Assembly: GCA_943704495.1 (NCBI GenBank)
Contig: CALSCR010004195.1
Location: forward strand, 1 to 20,249
Origin: Pigoraptor chileana
Taxonomy: Eukaryota; Opisthokonta; Filasterea
Reading direction: 5' to 3'
Length of the DNA stretch: 20,249 bases
Made by a program: the position numbers and the translations under genes. This document shows positions 1-9,900 of this stretch, one piece after another. How positions within the stretch are numbered: the first letter of the stretch is position 1; the number at the start of each line of letters is the position of its first letter. The notes under the pieces are model-generated. The model did no database searches, was not told the DNA's origin, and saw only the letters and a program-made list of their open reading frames with translations.

Positions 1-191
1 CAAATCGTGCCCTTCTCTCCCGCATCCAGGACGAGCGACTTACCCGTTCCGCTGATACGCACCGTTGTAGATTCGTTCGTCGATGCCACAGTGAGGGTGG
101 TTGGTTCTGCAACGGCATTGGATGCACACTGCAAGGCGGTGTAAAGCGTCAGGATGCAAAGAAGAGCGATACCCATACCCTGTGACGCCAT
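1..191 (-). CDS. N-terminus of a secreted or membrane protein, cut by the left edge
   Basis: Reading leftward from an ATG at 189-191, about 63 codons are open to the window edge. The first 30 residues form a classical signal peptide: MASQGMG, then the hydrophobic core IALLCILTLYTAL, then a small-residue cleavage region around CASNAVAEP. The mature part begins with a Thr/Ser-rich stretch containing an NES sequon, then a beta-type segment ending in SLVLDAGEKG. The product therefore probably enters the secretory pathway. Its family cannot be named from so short a piece. A GTAAGT sequence inside the stretch could be a splice donor, so the first exon may end before the edge. A TATA-like run lies about 280 bp upstream. 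The start and signal peptide are seen; secretion is inferred. Confidence 0.55.
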   Translation of the reverse strand, partial: MASQGMGIALLCILTLYTALQCASNAVAEPTTLTVASTNESTTVRISGTGKSLVLDAGEKGTI

Positions 192-497
192 GGTATGTGT
201 AGGGCACGCCGCACGGTCGACGATGCAGTGCCAGCAAGGGATCCGAGTTTGGATGCACCTTCTTTCAAACATCTGTGACGGTGGCCAAAAATCTCAAAAA
301 CGATGTGGAAAAAAATGTGTAGGATGTTTCGAAAGCTCGGAACGTATGACTTGAGATCAGGCTAAGTCACGTGATGGTCATAACCCTTTCCAAACTGTGT
401 GACACACGGCAGAGGGGATGCAGCCTGGTTCAATGTCACACATGCGCTTGCGCACCCTGCACAACATGTGGTATATATATTCGCTTGATTCTGACTT
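192..497. other. Intergenic region, probable promoter of the left-edge gene
   Basis: This 306-bp gap lies between the left-edge gene start and the stop of the coiled-coil gene. It contains a TATA-like run (472-480) and a CACGTG palindrome (368-373). I see no credible gene in it; the short open frames on the plus strand have no coding character. Confidence 0.4.
472..481 (-). promoter_or_regulatory. TATA-like box upstream of the left-edge gene
   Basis: An uninterrupted TATATATAT run sits about 280 bp upstream of the minus-strand ATG at 191. A similar run sits about 250 bp upstream of the next minus-strand gene, which supports a promoter role. A long 5' leader or an unseen leader intron would be needed. 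Confidence 0.35.
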
Positions 498-1001
498 TTA
501 CACATTTGGATTACTGAAAGGGTGCAACGCATCGTCCCGCTGGGACGAACCCTCGCAAATGCCGTCTATCGCGAACAGCATTCCATTTACGACTGCCTGA
601 CGCTCATGCAAGGTGGCATTTGGGTTAACAATGCGATCCAGTTCCTGGTCGTCTGCCATTGTTTCGCAGGTACTTTTCATTCGATCGGCCACATTGTTTA
701 AAAGGCTCTCGAGCATGATTTTCGAGCAAACTGTTCTCTGGTACTTTGTGAGTTCCGATCGTTTGCTCGATTCGACGGCTACTGCGTTTGCACGTCGCGC
801 AACTTTCGCAACAAAATCTGGCACGCAGGGTTCTGGCGTATGGTGGCTGGAAGATTGTGTCTCGCTCGCCGACGTAATTGAATCGCAGGTTTTGAGTCTT
901 TCGTTTTCTTCCCTGAGGCGCTGCAGCTCTGCTAACAATTCTGGCCACTCGGCTAATACATGTGACATGTACTTACTGTACATGTCGACTTGCCCTATCA
1001 T
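498..1001 (-). CDS. Hypothetical 167-residue protein with a short coiled coil
   Basis: A single uninterrupted minus-strand frame with an ATG at 999-1001. Residues about 14-38 form an amphipathic coiled coil with leucine spacing and the core ELQRLREENERL, typical of a dimerisation helix. A Ser/Thr/His-rich linker follows (about 40-60), then a charged, probably helical C-terminal half. There is no signal peptide or membrane segment, so it is probably cytosolic or nuclear. A TTTTCAG lies just upstream of the ATG and could be a splice acceptor from a 5' leader exon, which fits the TATA-like box about 250 bp upstream. I do not recognise the family. The long plus-strand frame over the same region lacks protein-like features and is treated as a shadow. 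Confidence 0.55.
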   Translation of the reverse strand: MIGQVDMYSKYMSHVLAEWPELLAELQRLREENERLKTCDSITSASETQSSSHHTPEPCVPDFVAKVARRANAVAVESSKRSELTKYQRTVCSKIMLESLLNNVADRMKSTCETMADDQELDRIVNPNATLHERQAVVNGMLFAIDGICEGSSQRDDALHPFSNPNV

Positions 1002-1442
1002 TCAGACTGAAAATAAAGTCAGATATCCAAATCGCAGCGGCTACCAACCGCTGTTGGATGGGGGGGAAATGGCATTGCGTCCGAGTTTGATAAAATGGGC
1101 TCAGACATCAGTCCCAAAATTATACGAAATTATTGGGACACTTGTCCCGCACGTACGTAGGATTGGGTTTAGATCACACTAGTGCTGGTTGCTTCATAAA
1201 CATTATAGTGCACATCGAACGCGCACGGCCGGAACAACTGCATGTGTGAATATATATAAATCGGGGTATGCTATCGTCTAGTACTTGCATGTGGAGAGGC
1301 CGATACGCGTGTGGCACAAGAGCGCGTGTTCGGTCTTTTGCCAATTGTTCAAAAAGGTGTATTTGCGCGAGCGTATATGCATATGGAGTGTGTTCACGGC
1401 TCAATGGCCGAACGCACGGCAGGCACCTAGTCTATGTTTCTT
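1002..1442. other. Intergenic region with a promoter-like element and an imperfect palindrome
   Basis: This 441-bp gap separates two minus-strand genes. It contains an AT-rich TATA-like run (1249-1260) and an imperfect inverted repeat (1111-1140). The small open frames here overlap on the plus strand, are Arg/Cys-rich and look like noise. Confidence 0.4.
1249..1260 (-). promoter_or_regulatory. TATA-like box upstream of the coiled-coil gene
   Basis: Read on the minus strand this is TTTATATATATT, about 250 bp upstream of the ATG at 1001. Its form and distance match the element at 472-481 relative to the left-edge gene. Confidence 0.35.
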
Positions 1443-2540
1443 TTACAAACCGCACCGCAAGTGGGTGTATGCCGCCATCTCCAGTTTAACAGGAGCGGCC
1501 GTCTCGTCCAATTCAGAAGGAGAAGCCACATAAAGTTCCTCGGATTCACGCGCACCAGCTACGAGTATGTCCACAGGAGCTTCATCCACTTGCCCCATTT
1601 GGACCTCCGCCACCCAATTCGCATGGATGATTGTGGCGGCCTCTGGAACTGCACACGTCGGCCGTTTATCTTGCCAAGCGCCGCTGCTCGCAAGTGAAGC
1701 CGCCTCCTTGTACACCTCTTTGACAGCGGTGACAAACGACGCATCGTTTTCGGCGCCTTCATACCAAATTGGCCAGCTAGCCTTGCGATTCACGCAGTCC
1801 TCGAACCACACGACGGCAACGTGCCCGTCGAGCGACGTTCCAGCCTGCAGCATGGCGAGCAGCTCGGTGCCCGCGAGCGACCGCCGCATAGAGGGCCTCG
1901 ACCACCCGCCAATTTCGCTGCTCGTGCTCCCATGGTCCCCTCTCGAGAACATGGCGACACTGATGCTGCCGCGTGCAGTGAGCACCTTCTTCATTGCCAT
2001 GAACATGTCCTGCGTGCGCGAGTCGCTGGACCCCTTGCGATGGCGCAGCAACAGAACCGCCGCCGGGTAGCGCCGGAGGTAAACGAAAATGAGAACCGCG
2101 GTCACGATCCATGTCGCAGGCGCACCGTACAGGACCCCCTTGCTATGCCTGCCAGGAGAAACATGGCGGTGAGCGCAGCCGACACCTACACCATCCATCG
2201 CAAAAGGCGTATTGGCCCACGCCACGTAGCAGGGCGCTCGGCGCCAGTTGTACGCGGCCATTAAGATGCAGATGGCGCACATGATTGCGAGGTACGCCTC
2301 GGTGGCGTGCGTGAAGAACACGCGGAGGACGACGAGCGATGCCTTCACGACCGGGTCGACCAGGAAATAGTGCGAAGTGTAGCGCACGTCCAGCTGGTCA
2401 TCGAGGTCCTGCCACAGCGCGGCCGAAACCGTCGCGAGAAAGTATACGTAGAACAAGAGCACCGTCGGAAATGCGACGCCGACGTAGTTCCAGTGCGCGC
2501 GCGACCAACATTGCACGTCGCACACGCTCTCGGCAGCCAT
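1443..2540 (-). CDS. Multi-pass membrane protein with a large cytosolic tail (365 residues)
   Basis: An uninterrupted minus-strand frame with an ATG at 2538-2540. The first ~165 residues are strongly hydrophobic. One membrane segment lies at about 19-42, a hydrophobic pair at about 62-96 ending in YNWRR, and another segment at about 136-155 followed by YLRRYPAAVLLLRHRK. Basic residues after the last segment suggest that the ~200-residue C-terminal tail is cytosolic. The tail is mixed alpha/beta, including VAVVWFEDC, and is not Ser-rich or repetitive. There is no N-terminal signal peptide; the first membrane segment would act as the anchor. Because the N-terminus begins almost at a membrane segment with a Cys pair, this could be the last exon of a larger receptor-like protein, but I found no convincing upstream exon. 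I do not recognise the family. Coding status is fairly sure, function unknown. Confidence 0.65.
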   Translation of the reverse strand: MAAESVCDVQCWSRAHWNYVGVAFPTVLLFYVYFLATVSAALWQDLDDQLDVRYTSHYFLVDPVVKASLVVLRVFFTHATEAYLAIMCAICILMAAYNWRRAPCYVAWANTPFAMDGVGVGCAHRHVSPGRHSKGVLYGAPATWIVTAVLIFVYLRRYPAAVLLLRHRKGSSDSRTQDMFMAMKKVLTARGSISVAMFSRGDHGSTSSEIGGWSRPSMRRSLAGTELLAMLQAGTSLDGHVAVVWFEDCVNRKASWPIWYEGAENDASFVTAVKEVYKEAASLASSGAWQDKRPTCAVPEAATIIHANWVAEVQMGQVDEAPVDILVAGARESEELYVASPSELDETAAPVKLEMAAYTHLRCGL

Positions 2541-2834
2541 TAAAGCGCCGCCGTCTGTCTCTTGGACTTGTGCATGTGCATTCGCCCCTCTATCATATCA
2601 GACACCGGTACCGTACATCATTGCACCCACAACCAACACCCACATACCACAAACAAACAGCACGGCCCGGCATGTCATGCATATGCATACACACGTAGAG
2701 ACCAATTAAATGACACGCACACAGCGGGGGAATAGCTCGCGTACATGTACAACGTCAATGTACGAATTACATGTCAATGGCCGAGACATGTACTCCTCAT
2801 CAACCGGCACGATGCCGTGACATGGCATGTACGT
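2541..2834. other. Intergenic region, nothing recognisable
   Basis: About 290 bp between the start of the membrane-protein gene and the proposed stop of the small secreted gene. It is rich in CA/AC dinucleotides, with several ACATGT and ATGCAT palindromes, but has no open frame of coding character and no clear TATA box. Confidence 0.3.
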
Positions 2835-3346
2835 TTACTCGCAGGCTAGAGTGTAATTGGTCGCGAGCAACTGCAATCAATGGCAGAGGTGCCAAAGAAA
2901 AACATTGTGCAAATGGCCACGTCACACGTCAGTGCACCATAGGGATGTACCTTAATAGTGTTGAAAGGCTTGGTGGAAATAAGCTGTCCGTTGAGGCTTC
3001 CGACGACGTAGAGCGTCACATTGCGTGTCAATGGCACGCCTTGCCCTTCCGCGGACACGAATGGTGCGAATTCTCCAAACGTGACAACGCACGCGTACGC
3101 CTACGCCGCACACACAACGGCGATTGTCATCCACTTCCACTCATGATGACTCTGCGGCCCCGCGCAACGGCGCCGACTCACATGCATCCTGAAACGCTCA
3201 TCAGGAAGCCAGGACCAATCGCGTTCCCAAAACCAACTTGCGTCGGCATCGGCGATTCACTCGCAATCTTTGGCAAAGGCAAGAAAGATCAAGATGGCCA
3301 CTGTTGTACTGAGTGAGGTTACAGTACGGTCAACGCTCTTCCCCAT
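2835..3346 (-). CDS. Possible small secreted protein, four exons including a 7-nt microexon
   Basis: Proposed minus-strand model: 3346-3261, 3188-3182, 3100-2951, 2870-2835, giving 279 nt, or 92 residues plus a TAA stop. Exon 1 encodes MGKSVDRTV followed by the hydrophobic core TTVAILIFLAFA, a good signal peptide. Exon 3 encodes a beta-rich segment (VPLTRNVTLYVVGSLNG). Exon 4 adds LLATNYTLACE. Introns are 72, 81 and 80 nt. Donors are GTGAAT, GTGAGT and GTACAT, and the last acceptor follows a pyrimidine-rich tract. Exon 1 ends in phase 2 and exon 3 needs phase 0; the 7-nt GATGCAT between TTTCAG and GTGAGT is what makes the frame agree. Each exon is plausible alone, but the joined model is inference and the exon 3 acceptor (GCGTAG) is weak. 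Family unknown. Confidence 0.35.
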
Positions 3347-3385
3347 TTCCGTTTAGATTACAGCCGAGGTATTATTATGAGAGTT

Positions 3386-3725
3386 TCACCAGCAAAGCTT
3401 TGCCGGCATCTCGCACCGGTTTTCGGGAATCACGATTAAAAATGTCAAAGTTTGCCCGAGTCTAGCAACAGACGCTGCGGGGAATTCCGTAACGTGAACA
3501 CGGATGCGTTGACGCTCGAAGTGGATGCACATAACGCAAGTTGAACGGCTCAATCCAATTGTCAATCTCCTAACTGTCCACAACCTGAGCTATGTGCGAA
3601 CACGCGGTATAATACAGCTTGAGCACTTTTTGCCGGAAGTCTGTCACGGCAGACTCAACGGGATGCGTTTGGTCCACACGGCGAGCTACGGAATCGACGG
3701 GCGTGCAACTGAGGCCAGCCAATGC
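3386..3725 (-). other. Unresolved coding-like patch
   Basis: Two overlapping minus-strand stretches read like protein but do not form a gene. About 3586-3725 reads with segments such as VESAVTDFRQKVLKLYYTAC, and 3386-3580 reads in another frame with segments such as RIRVHVTEFPAASVARLGQ. Neither has a convincing ATG, and no intron of the size seen elsewhere in this window links them. They may be exons of a gene I cannot assemble, a decayed gene, or chance. I do not recognise any family. Confidence 0.2.
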
Positions 3726-3983
3726 TAAATAATATTATCAGCCATGTGGACTCTGACATACCAAAAGCAGTGGACCACAATGGCTGTTATTCACAATGCA
3801 CGCCTGATTTGTATGAAAGGAAACAAAAACATACTGACTGAAATGGCCAATGAAATCCGAATGCGAAATCGGCAAGAATAGTGGAAAGCGAAAAGGCACT
3901 GAAACGAAGAGCAAGCAAAGAGTGAAAAGAGGGATCGTCTGTCTCTCCGTCACAGGGTGTCCGTTGCCTGGACATGGTGCCAC

Positions 3984-6900
3984 TCAGGGCCGGCCATAGT
4001 TGAACTTGACCTTGAGAAGATAACTGCACAGATGCGATCATTAGGTTGTTCAAAAACAGGTGCGGTAATAAGGAGGAGATTACAGTGAAGTGCATGTGAC
4101 GATGTGCTTCCATAAAAATGGACGGGACAGTGTGCAAGCTGTCGTCGGGCCAAAGGGAGCAAGGGAAGAAGTGGTCGCTAACTTACCGCAGGTGGATCTG
4201 CGAGACGTCGTAGACAATGTACTCGTTGTAAAGCAGGGACGTGTTCTTGACGTTTGAAGGAACGCCCTTCCCAAGAGGCACGACGACGCCGTCGGGGGGA
4301 ATTACTTGAGTTACCGTGGGGTCGGGATGGGTCGAGCCGAGGCCTGCAACGTGCGCGCAACAAACACGGTAAGCGTCAGGCTGTCGCAAACGCAATGTTG
4401 CAAATTGTCCCTCCACAGTTGGATGCTTCAATTTCCATCAAAAATGTCACTTGACTAACGTGATCAGGGTAGCCGGCAGATTCCTTCCATGAGGGAGAGA
4501 ACAGAGCGTGAATCGGCGCAACAAACTCACCTTTCGTACTGTGCTTGCCGTCGGGTAGCTTTGTGACGAACTCGGAATGCGTAAGCTCGTACCTGTCATG
4601 TGGGGCCACCAATATCAGCAATGCAGCCGTGCGAGTGCCAAGCAAGATGGCGCCGCCGCGTGCATGTCTGAAGCAAACGGAACACTCAACAAGAGTGTCG
4701 CGGATTAAGAGACATACAACGCACACGGTGCACATGGAAGTGCCAAGCATTAAGTTGTCGAACTGAGATACCCACGTGTCGCCCAATGCAACGTCGGCAA
4801 GGAGAATATAACCGTGCGGATCGTATCCGTCGACGAAGCAGTAGTTGGCCGACTTGGAGACCATGTCTGCACGCAAAGATGATAGAGTTCAACATCGCCT
4901 TCAGTGGAAAAAAGGACAGGCACAAGGCGCACTGTCACGTGCTTGGGATGCAATAACAATCGCTTTTTTTTGACTCACCAGCAAAATAGACGCCTGTCGA
5001 TAACAGTATGGCATTGAATAAAGTGCAAATCAGTCGACAAATGGAAGGATGGGAAGAGTGAGCATCAGAAGTTTCACCCCCGCATCGACGCGGCCCACAG
5101 AGCATACACAGAGAGTGCGAAGGAGAGAGTATTGTTTTTTGATGCGTCAAATCAGTGCAACTGCACAGGGTGGCAAGCGCATCGACAATGCAATTCGGAT
5201 CGCACAGCTTGGCATTGACAGCGATCAAGACCGATTTCGTAATAATACACACCCTTCCCAAACATGTAGCCGGTCTGCGTTCGGTTGTGGGGGAAAAAAC
5301 ACGGATGAGATTCATGTGTACGGCACTCCTTCCGCCCAATTGAACCATAGATGATTAAATGTGCAACGCATACGCCGGGTACTCACTGACGGTGCTTCCG
5401 GGGGTGCGATGCGCAGTCCCGTGCGCAGGATACCAGCGTGGTTGGTGACACGTGACCCGTGCCATAGCAGCTTGCGGTTGCCGATCGCCTGCTTTGCCTT
5501 AAACCGACCGCCCTCGCCCTCGCGCTCAACGCGGTACGCCTGCATTTTCATCGCGCGTGTGTTTGGGTTGGCGTCAGAGTGTGCGTTTGTGTGCGCGTTT
5601 TGCGGGCAAACGAACATTAGAGAGCGTAAACGCACCTCCATAATTTCGAGTCCGTAGTGACTGTGCGTCGCTGCGTGCGTGTTGATAAGATACGTTTCGA
5701 TCATCTTGAAGTCGTCGGTGTCACGCGGAAGCACTTGGATGTCCGTGTGCAATTGGTGGTACGATGCATCAAGCGGGTCCTCGTCCGAATTGGCCTGCAC
5801 GCGACAACAAACGTTAGCATTGTGCCGACACACAACAACCCCCGTTACGAACGCGTCAGTTGATAATTTACGAAAATATGCCTTCATCAGCCAACTCAAC
5901 AGATCCAAACCCACGCTCCATAAACATGCACACAATCACATACATCACAGCAAAGTGCAACGCGCGCACGACACACCTCAGCGGCGCGGCTTTCTTCCAT
6001 CATCTTGGCGGCAACCTCCATTTCCATCAGCGCGTCAAGCATGTGCGTCTTTGCAATAACCTTCTCAATAGTGTCGATGAGCACAATCTGACCCGACGGA
6101 AACACGTGCGGTATCATCGTGTAGAAGCGGTTTGTCGCCGCCACGAGCTGCGTCTTGCGCGGCGCCTCCGTCTCCAGCAGGCGCTGAAGGTCGCTGAGCA
6201 CCGAATACGCCGACGTTATCTGCGCCGCGCTGAGCTTCCCGAGAGGCATTTTGTTCATGTCGATGTCGTATGATTGCAGGGCGCGCTGCATTGCCTTGAC
6301 GTCCAGGAGGGCCTTCATAAGATCCTGCACCTGGACGGGAAGCTTGCTGTTGGTGCCGATTGGCATCGTCGGGTTGACCTGCACGTTGGGCGACTTGTAC
6401 GCAATCTCGATTGGAAAGAACTTGCCGGGTATCTTTGTCCCGGACGAGCGCGTGTCCCACGTGAGCCCCGTCTTCTCTTCAAACACCGCCATGAAGTGTT
6501 TGACCGTCGCTTTGGCAGCGCCAACGTTGTCCACCTTGAAGCTTCCTATCCCAGTGCCCACCCGACCCCACGAACGGAACAGACGGTACTCCTTGGCAAA
6601 CTTGTCGTGCTGGAGAACCTGTTGTGCGTTTGCGATGAACGGGGGGGTCAACGAGGATACGAGATGTTTTGGCCGCCATGTCGAGCGATAACGCAGGACA
6701 TACAAAGTACACACGAGTGGAACGGGTGGCGGAATGAAAGAATGGTGGTCAAGACGCTACGCACCTGAATCTTGTAGAACGAGTTGATGTCTTTCGCGAC
6801 ATCGACGAGGCCCAGCGTTGCGCTGTATATCTCGTCGCCATCCTCGAGCACGTGATACGTGTCCGCAAGGCCAGATTGCGGATCCACCGCAGCGCGCCCC

Positions 6901-9900
6901 TTCACAATGAGGCTGGCAAACTTGGGGTCTGTGGGACTGCAATTGACAAGGGCACGTGCTCAGGAGGCAATTGAGAGCGTGGGCAAACTGCAACACAACA
7001 AACACACACGCCGATTACACGCAGAGGAAGCCCGCTAGAAACGAAAGGTACTAGGTATAACCATTCTACCCACATAGCAATGGCCGCCTGTTGTTGCTGT
7101 TGCGCCACTGCGTTGGGATCGTACGCAAGGTAATCGGATGGTTTGGGCGCCGTCTGCGTGGTCATCGCCTCCTTCAAGAACTCTTCCGTCACAATGGGCA
7201 CCTTTGCGTTCATCGCCTCAACAATGCGCCCGTCCAATTGGCTGCGCACATACCCCATAGTAACGCCCGACAGGGCAGAGGCAGCAGCAATGCACAGGTT
7301 CGTGTCGCGCGTGAAGGTCGTCGTGGTAGTCGCGCCAAGGGACTTGAGGTCCGCATGGATCTTCACTATGGCGCGGTCGAATTTGCCGACGACGATCACC
7401 TTGTACGGAGCCAATGGCTTGCCCTCGACGCCCGCTGCCGGCACGGGAGCTCGGTACCTCTCCCTGTCACGAAGTTAAAAGAGGAAGGGGGCATCGTGCG
7501 TTGGCGTGGCGTGTTTTTGGCCGAATACTTGTTTGCGAAAATTTGTGGCCTAGCTCGCATTGGCACGAGAGTCAGTTGCACATGACGATATTTGGGAACG
7601 CAAGCGAGTGCGACATAACCCCAAAACAAGCACACCCTTAATGCAAAAGCACGGCAAACAGAGAACCACTCACGCGCTGCCGGCAAACAGGCGCTCGTTG
7701 ACGTTGAACTCGAGATTCTTGAGCAAAGCGGGAACCGACTCATCGAAACCGTCGTCAAGCATTTGGAATACCTTGCGCGTGGGCGTGCGCGTCGCGAAGT
7801 CACACGCGGCCCATTCGGTCGCTTGTCCAGTGCAGACGTAGCCCTGCTCGGCGAAACTGAGGCAGCGCAAACGCAAGCATTGATGAAAACCTAAAGCACG
7901 TCATACACGACACAACAGGACCCTTGTGCACTGTCCACTGAAGCAACGACGGCAGGCATCATGAGAGAATTCGGTAATGTGATTCAACGGGCATGGCATA
8001 GCACAGTGCATACAGAACTGATGTGAACGGAAGAAATATCAAGTGTGTCACATCCAAAAAACATGTCGTCCACGCCAAACAAGATGCCCCTTTTATACTC
8101 ACCGCAGCGCACCCCCACATTCCGCGTGGTTAAGGGGAACGCCAAACAGCATTGCATCGGTGAGCCTCTCGACAAGTGTATCGACGCCCCCCTTGGTTTC
8201 CATTCCGTTGTGCTTCAAGAGTGTGCGCATCTCGCCCGGCAGCAGGGCGTCCTTGAGAGCATCGCGCACCTGTGTGGGTGATTAGGGTTCACGGAACACA
8301 TGCGCACAGATCAGTGACGCGAATGGCAATTGAATGCGCGTACACCCACAAAACAACACACATCACACGCACGCACGCACGCACACACAAGTAATATCGT
8401 AAATCAGTCCAAACATTGCTGTTTGCCCACCTTCCACACACGCTCGTTCTGCGTCTTGAGTACGACGGACACGTCGCCGTCCGTGCGCGGTTTCTTTGCG
8501 CCTGGACCAGCGTCAGTCTCCGCCTTGCGCTTGCGGTCGTCCAGGCTAAACGCTTTCTGTTCGGCCTCGGGAAGGTCGCAAAAGCCCCTGAGGAGGTCGC
8601 GTGTCACTGCGGCGCCATTTGCGAGTTCAGCTGCGTTCGCCATGAAGCAGTCGCGGTGGTACCAGGACGTCGTTGTGCTCTTGCCTGCCGGCGAGTGTGG
8701 AGATGCGGTGCATGTTGTGGGCGAGTGTAAGCATGAATAAAGTGGACGTGGTGCAAAAAGTACACGCAATCGTGCATGGCAGGTCTGAGACACCATCAGT
8801 TAGGACACGATAACAATTTAAAATTGCACATACCCTTCGCCTCCTCCCGACCAACACGCGCTTCTCCCTTCTCGATCTTCTTCTTGCACGTCTTGCAGCT
8901 GCCGCATACACGGGATAAGTGTTGTGCAATCACTCGCGCGTTATAAATTGCACCCGCCCCATCGACACCAACGAGAATAAGAATGGCGACGATGGATAAC
9001 AATAAACTTTCATGTCACAGACACACGTACACACCGACTCCAACAGAATAGATGACAGAGAAACGTCGAAGACAGAAACAACTACACACCTCGCCCTGTT
9101 GTGTGCCGCACACTCGACAGTGAGAGATGGCGGTGGTCCCGCAGGCTCGGCAGCACTCGCGACGGGCGGAGCGTTTTGTGCATCGACTTCCATTGGCTTG
9201 CCGCCGTCGTCAGCATTGTCGCCACCAGCAGCGTGCACGCTTGAGGGGCCACCGACGTCGCCATCCCCTTGTCCCTCGCCGGCATTTTCCGCGGGCGCTG
9301 CAGCTGCCGCCGGCACGGGAATGCCTAACTTGCGGCACGTCTTCTCTTGGTCCGCCCAACGGACTGCGTTGAAGCCTTGGAGAGCGGCGCGTTGGGAATT
9401 TGAATATGATAGAAGAAAAAAGTGGAGGGCGGGCGTCAATTGGGGCATATGTTGGCTAACCAAACGTGTGCGTCGCATGTGTTGCACGGCTTCTCACCAT
9501 CGATCTGCGACGTCGAGTTGATGCGCACGGGATACTTGAAGAAACAGTCGTAGTCTGTGTGTGGTTTGTGTGTGCATATGAAGGGCAGTTGTCCGTGAGC
9601 GGACGGCTGAACGAAACTGGTCACGATACAACCCATTGTTAATCCGCCCAACGTATACAGATGAGCAAGACAAGAAGGGCAGCGAGACAGCAACTCAGGA
9701 TCTGAATATACGGCATTGCAATATACCCACGTGACCACTTGGGGACGCGTCCATCGAAATGGGGCGACTGAACCTGCTCGCACACACAGCAACAGGGCAG
9801 ACTTTTGTCACTATCGCAACAGGCGTGCATTCGGCATCCACTCCAGACGGGCAGATAGACAGAAAGGAGAGCGAGTCAACATACGACAGGCACACACGCA

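Noticed and set aside
1120-1135. Similarity of the palindrome to a loxP arm
   Set aside because: The match covers only one 13-bp arm with a mismatch; the second arm and the 8-bp spacer are absent, and no recombinase is nearby. Treated as chance.
613-1182. A 189-codon plus-strand open frame
   Set aside because: It is antisense to the coiled-coil protein; it is Ser/Arg-rich without motifs, and the minus-strand reading is far more protein-like.
2130-2200. Possible short intron in the membrane-protein gene
   Set aside because: A GTGTAG...GGCAG stretch exists, but removing it would shift the frame, and the frame is coherent on both sides without splicing.
1567-2264. Plus-strand open frames of 147-167 codons
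   Set aside because: They are shadows of the membrane-protein gene, whose hydrophobic segments are coherent over one minus-strand frame.
2771-3316. A 181-codon plus-strand open frame
   Set aside because: Its composition is His/Arg/Cys-rich with no fold-like pattern, and it overlaps the proposed spliced secreted gene on the other strand.
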